DNA of 64,000 bases. Source: Multifurca ochricompacta (taxonomy: Eukaryota; Basidiomycota; Agaricomycetes; Russulales; Russulaceae). The position numbers were made by a program, and so were the translations under genes. Where the stretch lies: contig WTXG01000120.1 of the NCBI GenBank assembly GCA_022496185.1, forward strand, positions 1 to 64,000, given 5' to 3'. The first letter of the stretch is position 1, and every line of letters starts with the position of its first letter. This document shows positions 1-10,045 of this stretch, piece after piece. The notes below the pieces were generated by a model that saw only the letters and a list, made by a program, of their open reading frames with translations, did no database searches and was not told the origin of the DNA.

Positions 1-443
1 GTGCCAGAAGCACTTGAGACACTGAGTCAGAGTCAAAGGGATGTCCAGAAGACAAGCACCGATGTATTCAATAAGTCAAGTCTGAGGTCTACAAGGTAGA
101 TACAGCGGACTTATATACGTAAGTAAATGGGCGTCAATGAGATAAGGATAACAAGGTCAGGTGGGCCCAAATATACGAAAGTGGAGGGTGTAAAGCCTAG
201 CTTCTGATAGGGTATTAAGTAAGTGTCCGGTCGTAAAGATAAAAGGATACGAGATAACAAGATAAGGGTCAAACATGGGCAAACAGCAAGTCAACAAGCA
301 CAAAGAAAGTCATGGGGATGGGAGGAGAGCACGTGATGGGTCCCAGGATGGAGACGTGATCATGAAATGTAGGGTGGGTGGTAAAGAGGGGTCGTCGTTG
401 GGAAGAGTGAAGAAAACGGGGTTGCTCGGCAGGGATTGTAACA
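1..443 (-). repeat. Ty3-type LTR, cut by the window edge
   Basis: On the minus strand this starts TGTTACAATCC at 443. It matches the LTRs of Ty3-3, -4 and -5: TATATAA at 117-111 and, 34 nt further, the predicted RNA start AGACTTGACTT (83-73). That 11-mer is the perfect complement of the primer-binding site of the sibling elements. It interrupts the leader of a minus-strand copia element (444-1133). Whether it is a solo LTR or the 5' LTR of an element running leftward cannot be told, because the other end is outside the window. Confidence 0.85.
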
Positions 444-1121
444 ATGGAGGAGCCAACTGCAAGTTCCACTAGAGACAAAGGGTATAGAGCCCTTCCTCTA
501 GTGCTGGTGGTGGAGTCCATGATTAAGCCCTAGATGATTGGGGCCATGACTATAGTAGACTATTGGGTTTCCTCTGGTTGGGGCGAACCCCCAATAAAAG
601 CAGCAGGTACTTCTGCCCAGAGACAAAACCCTCTAGCTACTGTGTAAATACTATAGTAGTTCAAGCCTACTTGTATCAAGCCCAAGCGTCATGGGAGTGA
701 CTACCCATGCCTTGTTCTAGACCCTAAACTCTACCAGCAGGTCACTAAACCTGGCTTATGGATCGAGCCAAGCATTGACTGAACCTATAGCCCCAAGCCT
801 TCTGGGCAAGTGGCCTACTAAGACTATGGATGGGATGAAAACCCAGCTATAACTAAGAATACTATTTACTTAGAGCACACATGAGGAACTCAAGGTGTTT
901 CACCCGCTTAGGGTCCCTCATCACCTTTTGCAAGAATCCCCGGAGGGACTAGCCAAACAGATCAAGGTGGGCACATGAAGTGCACCACCTTGTGGACAGT
1001 TAAGGGCAAGAAAGGAAATCAAAGCTCACTGTTTGAGATGATTTGGAAAGGTTCTTGTAGCAGTGAGCTTGAAGAAGTGTGGACTGATCAAAATATAAGA
1101 CAGATCAGTAAAGCTTGCCCA

Positions 1122-1133
1122 GGGCCCATAACC
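1122..1133 (-). other. Copia-D primer-binding site (half tRNA-iMet)
   Basis: GGTTATGGGCCC on the minus strand, directly next to the LTR end at 1134. It is complementary to the anticodon arm of initiator tRNA-Met, the primer type known from Drosophila copia. The same 12-mer follows the LTRs of Copia-A, -B and -C. Confidence 0.85.
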
Positions 1134-1632
1134 TGTGAAACAGGCATGGTGCACAGCATACTGACTGTAAGTGTTAGTGAGTTAGGCTAGAAAGACAAGT
1201 TACTTCAGAGGTAGAAGAAACTCTATTATACTATACTACACACCTAGAAAGACAAGTTCTATATACAGAGTTAGTCTAAACTAGTGAAGATAGTAGAGAG
1301 GACGACTTACACTTCAGAGGTAGAAGAAACTCTGAAGTGTAGAAGACGAAACAGACACCCTTATATACTCTCCAAGGGATGGTCTGTGCACTGGGAATAA
1401 GTCCACAAGTGCTGGACAAAGTCCAAACAATAAACATGAGGGAGAAAGGCCATTGGCCTTTACAGAAATCACATGTTACATGGTGCATCAGTCAGCTACT
1501 GCGGAATGTGAGAATGAAAGTAATAATGATAATGTAAAAAGTCCGAAACTCCGGTATCTAATCTAATCTACAAAGTAGCTAATCTAGTCACCTGATGCCT
1601 GAAGCATCATCGAACATCTTCTGTGTTCAACA
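1134..1632 (-). repeat. Copia-D 5' LTR
   Basis: The LTR reads TGTTGAACACAG...TTTCACA on the minus strand. TATATAA is at 1367-1361 and the predicted cap site is A at 1333. It has the split-leader plus fused-copy arrangement described at 1187-1333. A CTAAC...ACAG 3' splice-site-like module lies further toward the LTR end. Confidence 0.9.
1187..1333 (-). other. LTR leader intron plus intron-less second copy
   Basis: Minus strand. Exon-like segment 1 is 1333-1311, beginning 34 nt after the TATA box. A 52-nt intron follows (1310-1259; GTAAGT at the donor, CTAAC branch-like, ATATAG acceptor). Segment 2 is 1258-1244 (AACTTGTCTTTCTAG). After a 19-nt spacer starting GT, 1224-1187 repeats segments 1+2 fused without the intron. 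The junction GAAGT/AACTTG is the one splicing of this LTR would make, and it differs from the junction in sibling LTRs. Splicing itself is inferred. Confidence 0.85.
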
Positions 1633-2163
1633 GATCTCTTCTCACAAGGGTTGCCCAACCCATTAGTCAAGAACATCATCCAGTTCCACCACCCCCAGGA
1701 CTGGGATGGTTGGGTTGACACTGCTTGTTGACAGCAGCAGGATTACCTTGACTTCCAAACGTGCTTTGGAGTTGATACCAAAAAGGGGAAGACTTGAGAC
1801 CAGTGGAAGGCCGCCTTTGGGATTAAACCCACACATGCCTCTCAAAGGGACCCAAATGCCATGGACACTTCAGCTGATAGAACTAGAGCAAGAGCTACAC
1901 TTACCGAAGATGAGAAACAGACATTGATGAAGGAGGGAAGATGCTTCTGCTGTAAAGCACAAGGTCATATGTCGCAGGAATGCCCAAAGAAGGGGGTGTG
2001 AGTGGCCAAAGCAATGGTAACACCTGTCCACAACAACCCACCTACAGTCGAAAAGAAAACACCCACAAAGGAAGAAAAGGCACAGGAAATATGGGCCAAC
2101 ATGATGAAAGAAAGTGAAGAAGTATGGGCCATCTTGGTAGAAAAGGCATTCACCAAAAAAAAT
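1633..2163 (+). pseudogene. Ty3-O gag, C-terminal remnant
   Basis: Begins within the capsid at the same point where siblings read DLFSQGLPNPLVKNII. It continues to a CCHC zinc knuckle (CFCCKAQGHMSQEC, about 1945-1986) and a Lys/Glu-rich tail ending KAFTKKNF. TGA codons stand at positions where Ty3-5 has CGA (after the DTAC stretch near 1730, and after KKGV near 1999). The T5 slip run of the siblings is damaged: the end reads AATTTTAATTGG instead of GGATTTTTGAC. The 5' part is outside the window, beyond Copia-D. Confidence 0.85.
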
Positions 2164-2989
2164 TTTAATTGGCTCTACCCCATTGGCCTGGGCATGAGCA
2201 CTACATGTAACCTCTGTGTATACTAGTTGCTTCAAATCTTTGAAAATACCAGTACATTTCAAGACTACACAGAAAATGGCCAATCGTGATATCCTGATAG
2301 ATTCAGGAGCCACCAATAACTTCATCAGCCCACAAATGGCAAGGACCATGGGTCTGGGGATGCTGGAACTTCCCCAGGAGAAGAACATTTGGAACATTGA
2401 TGGGACAGCCAATTGAGCTGGGAAGATTACACACTATACTGATCTTAATGTCCAAGTAGGAGAAAGGACAAAAGTCATTTGCTTCCTTGTCACCAACTTA
2501 GGAGATGAGGATCTTATCCTGGGGTACCCATGGCTAGCTGCATTCAAACCAAAGATCAACTGGAGTGATGCAACCATGGATAAAGAATTCTACCCCATTC
2601 TCATCATGTCAATAGGGTACGATTATGCTGCCTGATACTTGGCAATATGAGGAGTGAAGGAAGGAAGCAAATCAGAAGAAGGGGACCCGGGCTACTGCTA
2701 TGTCACTAAAGCATCAGAGCTGGCCCAGAAGGCAGTGGAAGGGCATACAGAGAAAACCTTTGAGGAAGTAGTACCAGAGGCATACCACTGACATTGGAAG
2801 GTATTTTCCAAAGAGGAATCACAATGCTTCCCACCTGCACAACCATGGGATCATGCCATCAAATTCGCATCCAATACCCCATCAGCAATCAATTGTAAAA
2901 TCTACCCACTATCCCAGGCAGAACAAACAGTGCTTACAACATTCCTCAAAGAGCATCTTGCAAAAGGGTACATTTGTCCATCAAAGTCA
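2164..2989 (+). pseudogene. Ty3-O pol: protease and start of RT
   Basis: Contains the aspartic protease signature DSGATNNFIS at about 2299-2328, then the linker and the first RT motifs ([26 protein letters not shown]) up to the solo LTR at 2990. Several TGA/TAA stops replace Arg or Trp codons of the siblings (for example the one at about 2415). No functional product is expected. RT continues at 3504. Confidence 0.85.
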
Positions 2990-3498
2990 TGTCAAACAAT
3001 CATGCTGCTGGTTATACTGACTGTGGTTAGTAGCAGTTTAGGCTAGAAAGACAAGTATACTTCAGAGATTGAAGAAACTCTATATTAACTATACTACTGA
3101 CCTAGAAAGACAAGTATCTACAAGAGATGTTAGTCAAAGGAAAGTGGAAAGTATAGTAAGACTTACACTTCAGAGATTGAAGAAACTCTGAAGTGGAAGA
3201 GACGAAACAGACACCCTTATATACCCATGGGGGCCAGGGGAAATGGTCTGTGCGCACTGGGAATAAGTCCACAAGTGCCAGACAGTAAACAAAGAGGGAT
3301 AAAGGCCATTGGCCAAAGAGATATCACATGCTTACTGTGCATTACTAAGTCCATCACTAATCAGCTGAGTAAGGTGAGAAAGAAATGTAATAAAGATAAC
3401 ATAAAAAGTCCGATACTCCGAAATCTAATCTAATCTAATCTACAGCTGAAGCGAACCTTAGATGCCTGAAGCATCTCCAGACACGTCCTGTGTCAACA
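2990..3498 (-). repeat. Solo copia-type LTR (subfamily b)
   Basis: 509 bp, starting TGTTGACACAGG on the minus strand and ending TTTGACA. It is flanked by AGTCA (2985-2989) and AGTCG (3499-3503), a 5-bp target duplication with one CpG-type difference. RT coding of Ty3-O reads on across it. TATATAA at 3223-3217. No internal region remains, so it is a solo LTR left by LTR-LTR recombination (inference). Same length and subfamily as 29725-30233. Confidence 0.92.
3043..3189 (-). other. LTR leader intron plus intron-less second copy
   Basis: Segment 1 at 3189-3167 starts 34 nt from the TATA box. The intron is 3166-3118 (49 nt, GTAAGT...CTAAC...TTGTAG), segment 2 is 3117-3102, and the fused copy is 3081-3043. 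This LTR has CAATCTCTG in segment 1 where the sibling at 7395 has CAACCTCTG. The variant is present in both copies of each LTR, so the two copies change together. Confidence 0.85.
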
Positions 3499-3503
3499 AG
3501 TCG

Positions 3504-6041
3504 CCATATGCATCACCTTTCTTCTTCATCAAAAAGAAAGATGGTAAACTTCAACCTGTCCAATATTATCAACAAATAAATGCCTATACCATAAAGAATG
3601 CCTACCCCCTACCTCTCATATCAGAACTCATTGATACCATGCAGGATAAATCTTTGTTCTCTAAAATGGACATCCACTGGGGCTATAACAATATCAGGAT
3701 CAAAGAGGGAGATCAATGTAAAGCAGCTTTCAAAACCAACCAAGGGCTATTCAAACCAAATGTTATGTTCTTTGGCCTTACCAACTCGCCTGCCACTTTT
3801 CAGTCCATGATGAACCATATCTTTCACAATCTCATTCTCACTGGCAAAGTGGTGGTATACATGGATGATATACTAGTAGCCATGACGAACAACCTGACCC
3901 ATCACCAAGAGCAAGTTCATCAGGTGTTGGATATCCTGCACAAACACAACCTATACCTCAAACCAGCCAAGTGCTCATTTGAACAACAAAGTGTAGAATA
4001 TTTGGGGGTCATTTTGGAGGAAGGATGTGTACAAATGGACCCAGTGAAGGTACAAGGAATCTGAGAATGGCCCACACCCACATGTGTCAAGGATGTGTGA
4101 TCCTTCATAGGATTCTGTAACTTCTATCAACATTTCGTATGAGGATTCTCAGGGATCACCCAACCACTGAATGGATTATTGAAGAAGGACATACCCTGGC
4201 ATTGGGGAAATGAGCAACAACAGGCCTTAGAACAGATCCGAGACATTGTTGGCTCAGAGCCTGTCCTCTTGCAGCCAGACTTAGGAAAGCCCTTTGAACT
4301 TGAAGTTGATGCATCTCACTTTGCCAATGGGGCAGTATTGAACCAAAGGGACATGAAGGGATTACTTCACCCAGTCGCCTTCTACTCTGAAACATTCTCA
4401 CCAGCAGAGTGGAATTATGACATTTGGGACAGAGAGCTGCTTGCCATTGTAAAAGTGCTATGACACTGGCAACCATACTTAGCAGGGACCCCTCATAAAA
4501 CCATTATTCACACCGATCACTCCAACCTATTATACTGGAAGGAACCCCATAAGATTAGTCAACGGGTTGCTCACGAAGTCTTAGAACTGGAGGAGTATAA
4601 CTTCATATTGAAGCACATTGCAGGAAGTCACAATGCACACGCAGATGCCCTGTCATGACAACCTGATTTGAACAATGGCGAGGAGGACAACAATGATGTC
4701 ACAGTACTCCCTGAAGAGGTCTTCGCAAAAGCAGCTGTCATTAGTCTTCACGACATGGATTTGTGGGCCCAAGTGTCACAAAATATGAATCAGCAGTTAT
4801 GCCAATCATGGGCAGATGCACATAATCTGAAGAAAATTGATGGCCTTTGGTGGAAGGACAGGGATTGTCTTGTTGTCACTGGTGGTGACAACATTAAGAG
4901 GGGGGTGATCCATTTTCACCATGACCTCCCTCTGTGGGCCACCCTGGCATTGCTAACACATACACTCTGGCCAAATGAGATTACTGGTGGCCAAATATGA
5001 AGAAGGACATGGAGAACTATGTGAAAGGATGTGTGGACTGCCAAGCCAATAAAATAAACACACACCCACACCCACCAGCACCATTCCCAATTACACCCAC
5101 AGCCTCACTACCATTTCAGACCATTGCCATGGACTTCATTGTCAAACTCCCCATCTCCAGAGGCTTTGATTCTATCTTGACCATCACAGACCATGACTGT
5201 TCTAAAGCAGCACTGTTTATACCATGCAATGAATCTATCACAGCAGAAGGAGTGGCCAAACTCTACCTAGATCACATCTACAGACACTATGGCCTCCCTG
5301 AAAAGATTATTTCTGACTGTGATCCACGCTTCACCTCAGCATTTGCTAGAGCACTTTGTAAAGTCCTGCATGTAGCCCAAAATATCTCGACAGCCTATCA
5401 TCCACAGACTGATGGACAATCAGAAAGGACAAACCAGTGGCTAGAGCAATATCTCCAATTCTGGTGCAATGGATGACAGGATGACTGGGCTGACTGGTTG
5501 GCAACCACAGAATTTGCACATAACTGTTGGCCTAACAGCACTACCAAGACCCCCCCATTTTCACTTATCATGGGATGGATGCCACAAACCACCTGGGCCG
5601 ATAAACCCACAAATGTCCCATCAGCTGCACAACATATCAGCCAATGGGAAGAGATCAGGAAATCAGCCAATGAGAACCTGCTGAAGGCGCAAAAGACCCT
5701 GTTGGAGAAGCCCTCAAAGTTCACACCTTATCAGACCAATGACCTTGTGTGGTTGGAAGGGAAGAACATTCATATGTCACATCCGACAGCCAAACTAGTG
5801 CCCTGATGTCATGGACCTTTCAAGATAACAAGGAAGCTGTCAGATGTGTCATACAAACTCAAGCTTCCATCCACATGGAGAATCCATCTGGTCTTCCATG
5901 CCAGGCTTCTGACACCCTACAAAGAAACACCCCTGCATGGGGAAAACTTCCCAAGACCTCCCCCTGAATTGATCAACAGAGAAGCAGAATGGGAAGTGGA
6001 GCAAATTCTAGACTCCCTATGTAAAGGCTGAGGGTGTAAAC
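3504..6041 (+). pseudogene. Ty3-O pol: RT, RNase H, integrase
   Basis: RT resumes with [13 protein letters not shown] at about 3510 and has YMDD at about 3859-3870. RNase H (FELEVDASHFANGAVL) is near 4295-4342. The integrase zinc-binding region with CVDCQANK is near 5032, the catalytic Asp in MDFIVKLP at about 5128, and the downstream HPQTDGQSERTNQ block at about 5401. The integrase C-terminal region reads to 6041, where a solo LTR enters. At least ten in-frame TGA stops are present, nearly all at CGA Arg codons of Ty3-5, plus a small deletion near 4930 in the His-Pro-Gly region. Confidence 0.88.
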
Positions 6042-6556
6042 TGTTGAACACAGGACATGTTCAGTGATGCTTCAGGCATCAGGAGATTAGATTAGCTACT
6101 TTGTGGACTAGATTAGATATCGGAGTTTCGGACTATTTACAATATCTTTATTACCTTCTTTCTCATGTTCTGCAGTAGCTGACTGATGTACCTTAGTAAT
6201 GATGTACAAGCATGTGATTCCTTACTGGCCAATGGCCTTATTCCCTCTTGTTTACTATTTGGACTTTGTCTGGCACTTGTAGACTTATTCCCAGTGTGCA
6301 CAGACCAACCCTTGGAGTATATAAGGGTGTCTGTTTCATCTCCTACACTTCAGAGTTTTCTTCACCTCTGAAGTGTAAGTCCCTTCTACATTACTTCCTA
6401 CCTATACCTTTGACTAACTGCTCTCTGTAGCTAACTTGTCTTTTAGGTCAGTAGTATAGTAATAGAGTTTTCTTCACCTCTGAAGTCTAACTTGTCTTTT
6501 GGCTCTACACACTAACACTCTACAGTCAGTATGCTGTGCATCATGCCTGTTTCACA
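6042..6556 (+). repeat. Solo copia-type LTR (subfamily c)
   Basis: 515 bp, TGTTGAACACAGG...TTTCACA, flanked by TAAAC (6037-6041 and 6557-6561). It splits the chromodomain of Ty3-O. TATATAA at 6318. Closest to the Copia-D LTR by its ends. Confidence 0.92.
6352..6502 (+). other. LTR leader intron plus intron-less second copy
   Basis: Segment 1 is 6352-6374 and starts 34 nt after the TATA box. The intron is 6375-6430 (56 nt; GTAAGT, GACTAAC, CTGTAG) and segment 2 is 6431-6446, beginning CTAACTTG. The fused copy 6464-6502 reads GAAGT/CTAACTTG, so the junction base C follows this LTR's own segment 2. One difference: the second copy ends TTTTGG instead of TTTTAG. Confidence 0.85.
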
Positions 6557-6561
6557 TAAAC

Positions 6562-6692
6562 TGCATTACCTAGTCAAGTGGAAAGGATTCCCAGACTCTG
6601 ACAACTCATGGGAACCAGCTGGGAATATCTTTGCCCTGGTCCTTATCTCAGAGTTCCACAGCTGACACCCAGAAGTGCCCAAAGACAGTTAA
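6562..6692 (+). pseudogene. Ty3-O pol end: chromodomain
   Basis: Continues pol after the solo LTR: the YLVKWKGFPDSDNSWEPAG core of a chromodomain, a module that in chromoviral integrases binds histone marks, then the end TAA at 6690-6692. One TGA interrupts the tail (near 6662), and the YLVKW Leu is preceded by a TAG-like change near 6571. Followed after 59 nt by ORF3. Confidence 0.85.
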
Positions 6693-6751
6693 AAGGGCGA
6701 ACCCCAGATCACATGCTCCCCCAGCAATGTCCTAACACTTTACAATCTATC

Positions 6752-7394
6752 ATGTCTTTTATCACTGCCAACACCACTGTCGATGCTTTTACCTCCCCCA
6801 CCATAGTTGTTGAGAACTTCCCCTCCACTCACCCCTCCACACATCCCTCCTTGCCCATTGACTATGAAGCCGCTGAAGCACGAGTTAAAAATCAATCCCC
6901 CAACCCCAACAATGACTTTGAACACTGCAAGGAGCCACACCCAAATGACCTCTTGGGTATGGAGTTGGATGACAAAGTCCCCAAGTTCCCATTCTTCACC
7001 AATAATCCTAACTCATTGATGCACTTCCCTCTCAAGATCACCATGGCTGATGGGACAGTCACCATAGCCAAGTACATCTTTTACACCAATGGAGGGATGG
7101 ATGTAGCTGGATGCATGAAGAAGAACAGCCCTGTCTATGGGGCCCCAGTTTATTTGGAGGAGAGATACACAGGTTGACTCCATCACACAATGAGTGATAA
7201 ACAGCTTGGGCATTTGGCTGCTGATGATTTGTGAGCCTTCATGATAGACGAAGTGCTGAATGACATGCGTCTTCTGTGTCTCAAAGCTGAAGTAATGAGA
7301 CTGTGGAAGAACTTGATGCTGCATGTGATGCTCAACAAACAGTATAAAGAGCATGCAAAGATGATGACAAGGTTGACCAGTGGGATGTTCCAGA
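6752..7394 (+). pseudogene. Ty3-O ORF3, first part
   Basis: Starts ATG (MSFITANTTVDAF). It is homologous to the intact ORF3 of Ty3-4 (31228-32427): acidic Pro/Ser-rich N-terminus, a FPFFTNNPNS...YIFYTNGGMDVAGC middle, then a Leu/Lys-rich likely coiled coil. TGA stops at about 7174 and 7231 replace Arg codons. A solo LTR enters at 7395 and the frame resumes at 7910. Function unknown; see ORF3 of Ty3-4. Confidence 0.82.
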
Positions 7395-7904
7395 TGTTGA
7401 CACAGGACGTGTCTGGAGATGCTTCAGGCATCTAAGGTTCGCTTCAGCTGTAGATTAGATTAGATTAGATTTCGGAGTATCGGACTTTTTATGTTATCTT
7501 TATTACACTTCTTTCTCTCCTTACTCAGCTGATTAGTGATGGACTTAGTAATGCGCAGTAAGCATGTGATATCTCATTGGCCAATAGCCTTTATCCCTCT
7601 CTGTTTATTGTCCGGCACTTGTGGACTTATTCCCAGTGCGCACAGACCATTTCCCCTGGCCCCCATGGGTATATAAGGGTGTCTGTTTCGTCTCTTTCAC
7701 TTCAGAGTTTCTTCAACCTCTGAAGTGTAAGTCATACTATACTTTTTTACTTCCCTTTGACTAACGTCTCTTGTAGATACTTGTCTTTCTAGGTCAGTAG
7801 TATAGTTGTAATAGAGTTTCTTCAACCTCTGAAGTATACTTGTCTTTCTAGCCTAACCCGCTACTAACCACAGTCAGTATAACCAGCAGCATGATTGTTT
7901 GACA
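7395..7904 (+). repeat. Solo copia-type LTR (subfamily b)
   Basis: 510 bp, TGTTGACACAGG...TTTGACA, flanked by CCAGA (7390-7394 and 7905-7909). TATATAA at 7670. U3 carries a short ATTAG tandem run near 7451-7471 whose copy number differs between LTRs. Confidence 0.92.
7704..7851 (+). other. LTR leader intron plus intron-less second copy
   Basis: Segment 1 is 7704-7726, 34 nt after the TATA start. The intron is 7727-7776 (50 nt; GTAAGT, GACTAAC, TTGTAG). Segment 2 is 7777-7792 (ATACTTGTCTTTCTAG). The fused copy 7813-7851 matches segments 1+2 at all 39 positions. Confidence 0.87.
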
Positions 7905-7909
7905 CCAGA

Positions 7910-8446
7910 TAGAGCAGGAGCTGGTAGAGATTCGGAAGAGGCTGGAAAAGGGGGACATGTACCAAACCATTGCCGAAAGGTACGCTGACACATATGCATG
8001 ACCCCTCCCTCCATGATCATTGGGAGCTGCTCCAACGTTGCTGCCGAATCAGTTCGAAATGCTGTGCTTGCATGAGAACCCCTGTGGAGAGACATGTTGG
8101 TGGTGCAACAGTAGGTACCATATCAGCTGGAATTGTCCCCTCAATCACAAGTGGTGCCATCATTGTTGTAGCAATCTGCACTGGAGCCAATTCTGTATCT
8201 TCTGCCACATAGGAGTCGCTCCAATGATCATCAACCCATTGGGGTGGTGTGGCAAATGTCTCTGCCACAATTCAGGACACCACGAGCTGGATTGCCCTGT
8301 CCATGACCTGTGCTACTCATGTGGTCAGCATGGCCCTTATGGGTTCCTCTGCGCCCACAGATGTCCCCAAGATTCAGACAAGGAGAACTACACATTGGAT
8401 GATTGTAATGTAGCCAACAATTATTTGAACTTAGTGCAGGATGATG
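7910..8446 (+). pseudogene. Ty3-O ORF3, second part (zinc knuckles)
   Basis: Continues IEQELVEIRKRLEKGD after the solo LTR, then the Cys/His-rich region: CWWCNSRYHISWNC, CHHCCSNLHWSQFC, CGKCLCHNSGHHELDC and CYSCGQHGPYGFLC. One TGA at about 7999 replaces Arg. Copia-A is inserted at 8447; the last codons and the stop (55234-55236) lie on the far side, 46.8 kb away. Confidence 0.85.
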
Positions 8447-8794
8447 TGTTGAACCAAGATACTGGTACAGAGGCTCTGGGATAGCAGTACAACATGATTG
8501 TGATCACACATAGATAACACAAGTAAGAACACATTCATAATTAGCTAGATTACTTAGAATATACATCTAAGATCGGGCATGTGATCAAATCACATCAATA
8601 ATGAGATAACGCACTCGTATAATTAAGTAGCCAATATAGTACATTAAATTTTATATAAACTACTGTATAACTGCTATAGATTAAGCAGTTGCTATTGCAT
8701 TAACAACTGCATCTAAGTCTCAAAGTAAAAACAAAGGTGAGATAGCTAGCAGTAATGTAGTATCTAGTGTAGGCTGTGCCATACCTGTTCTATA
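8447..8794 (+). repeat. Copia-A 5' LTR
   Basis: Starts TGTTGAACCAAG and ends GTTCTATA, so it lacks a terminal CA. TATATAA near 8653. A small hairpin CAGTTG...CAACTG lies about 34 nt downstream, at the expected RNA start. It does not show the split-leader duplication of the other copia LTRs here. Confidence 0.9.
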
Positions 8795-8806
8795 GGTTAT
8801 GGGCCC
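8795..8806 (+). other. Copia-A primer-binding site (half tRNA-iMet)
   Basis: GGTTATGGGCCC immediately after the LTR, complementary to the anticodon arm of initiator tRNA-Met. Confidence 0.85.
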
Positions 8807-9169
8807 TGGTGGGCATCTTGTGCCTTTATAGCTGCAATACACATTCTGCACCTTCCATGGCCACAATAAACATTTTCTGCACCTTCAATGGCTGCAATAA
8901 GTGTCTGCACCTATAAGGCTGCAAAAATAGATGCTACCAGTGAATGCAATGTTCATGCACCTTTATGGCTGCACTGCTAATGCGCCTTTAAGGCTGCATA
9001 AAAACTACTAAGCTCACCATTGCACCTTTATGGCCGCATCTATGGTTTCTAAGAGCCTGAGTTCTGTTTTGTGCTCTGAGTATCTTTTGTCACATTCAAT
9101 GCTGACTATGGCTTCTTTTACAGAAACCATCTACTCATGCTTCCAAAAACACTTACTCAAATCTTAACA
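8807..9169 (+). repeat. Copia-A leader with seven copies of a 17-nt motif
   Basis: Non-coding leader between primer site and gag. It holds seven imperfect copies of GCACCTTTATGGCTGCA, starting near 8820, 8848, 8879, 8907, 8957, 8982 and 9022, irregularly spaced by about 25-50 nt. Each unit begins GCACC and ends GGCTGCA, which can pair as a small stem (GCA/TGC edges). The role is unknown; packaging or a Gag-binding site is possible (inference). Confidence 0.75.
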
Positions 9170-9405
9170 ATGTCATCTCAACTGACCATTGCCATTCCTG
9201 TCTTTGACAGATCTAACTATTCTGCTTGGGCCAATGTGATGAGGGCTTTCCTTATGTCTAGTGGGCTTTGGGAGGTCATGAATGGCTCTGACTCTCGTCC
9301 TGATGCCAAGGATGAACAGAACCCCACTGAAGATGAAAAATTACTTCAGAAGGAATGGGACCATGCTGATAACAAGGCAATCAGCACTATAATCTTGAGG
9401 CTGTC
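9170..9405 (+). pseudogene. Copia-A gag, N-terminal part
   Basis: Start chosen at ATG 9170 (MSSQLTIAIPVFDRSNYSAW), which puts the copia gag signature F-D-R-S-N-Y-S-A-W near the N-terminus; an in-frame ATG at 9137 would add 11 residues. It continues to ...AISTIILRLS, where Ty3-2 is inserted after CTGTC (9401-9405). The frame resumes at 19273 and is open across the junction. Confidence 0.85.
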
Positions 9406-9978
9406 TGTCATGAACTGACACCCTAGAAAACCTCCTGACCCCCCAGAAATCCTCAGATGCTCCCAGAGACCTTGTAAAACCCTCAGAGACAAGATAACCC
9501 TAGATTAAGACCAGAGAAGGGCCGGTCCGGACCAGGGCCGGACTCCTGCCAAATTGGAGACCTGTGGGAAGAGTACTAACAGAACCCCACAATGCCTAAA
9601 CAGCAGCCCACAAACTGCGGACTGCGGACTGCAGATTTCTAAGCCCAAAAGTGGGGCTATTCTCATTGGTGGATCAGTAGGGAGTTAAAGCGAAGTTAAC
9701 CTCCCCTAAAGTGGTGCACAGACCAAAGTCCGGTTGTAATTACGTATATAAACCCTTTGGGAATAGAATGGACAGCTCCAGACTGTCCACTTGTGATCCG
9801 GTTCCTGATTACCTAGGAGATTAGCCCCACCTTGTGGAAGGCTTCTCATCCCTTGCCCTTGAGCTGTTCGCTTCGTCTCTCTTGCACTTTCACCCTCACT
9901 CTCACCTTTTGCCCACTTCTAAATCCCTTCCCCTCGCATACAACCCACTGTCCAGGCAGTCGACAGTGAGTTGTAACA
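9406..9978 (+). repeat. Ty3-2 5' LTR
   Basis: TGTCATGAACTG...GTTGTAACA. TATATAA at 9745. A perfect 6-bp hairpin GGACAG/CTGTCC (about 9770-9788) sits at the predicted RNA start. The predicted first nucleotides AGACTGTCCA (9780-9789) are the complement of the primer site at 9981. Confidence 0.92.
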
Positions 9979-9980
9979 TT

Positions 9981-9990
9981 TGGACAGTCT
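9981..9990 (+). other. Ty3-2 self-priming primer-binding site
   Basis: TGGACAGTCT, two nucleotides after the LTR, is the exact reverse complement of AGACTGTCCA (9780-9789), which begins 35 nt after the TATA start. This is the arrangement of Tf1-type elements, where the cleaved 5' end of the RNA primes its own reverse transcription. A tRNA primer beginning TGG cannot be excluded. Confidence 0.75.
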
Positions 9991-10045
9991 CTTTCACAGC
10001 AGACAGTGACTGACAAAGTGCCCTAGTGTCCCAAAACAGCTCCCC

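Larger units (their letters stand above)
444..1632 (-). mobile_element. Copia-D: 5' end of a copia element (LTR plus leader)
   Basis: Reading on the minus strand from 1632: a 499-bp LTR, a half-tRNA primer site directly after it, then about 690 nt of untranslated leader closely similar to the Copia-B leader (56259-56955). Shared tracts include the stretch around the Gly/Pro-rich phrases near 500-620 and the TGTCCACAAGGTGG block. At 444 the leader is interrupted by the LTR at 1-443; gag and pol lie outside the window. It is inserted in the gag of Ty3-O, whose reading frame resumes at 1633. No coding sequence is seen in 444-1133. Confidence 0.85.

Noticed and set aside
3462..4064. A 200-aa frame starting in LTR sequence and running into RT
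   Set aside because: It begins inside the solo LTR at 2990-3498 and crosses the insertion junction; only the part from 3504 is real RT.
7183..7435. Small frames beginning MPEASPDTS near copia LTR ends
   Set aside because: They are produced by the U3 sequence of the LTRs (TGCCTGAAGCATC) in several copies; no coding evidence.
7449..7475. ATTAG tandem run in LTR U3 as a telomere-like repeat
   Set aside because: Only two to four units, found in each copia LTR at the same place; part of the LTR.
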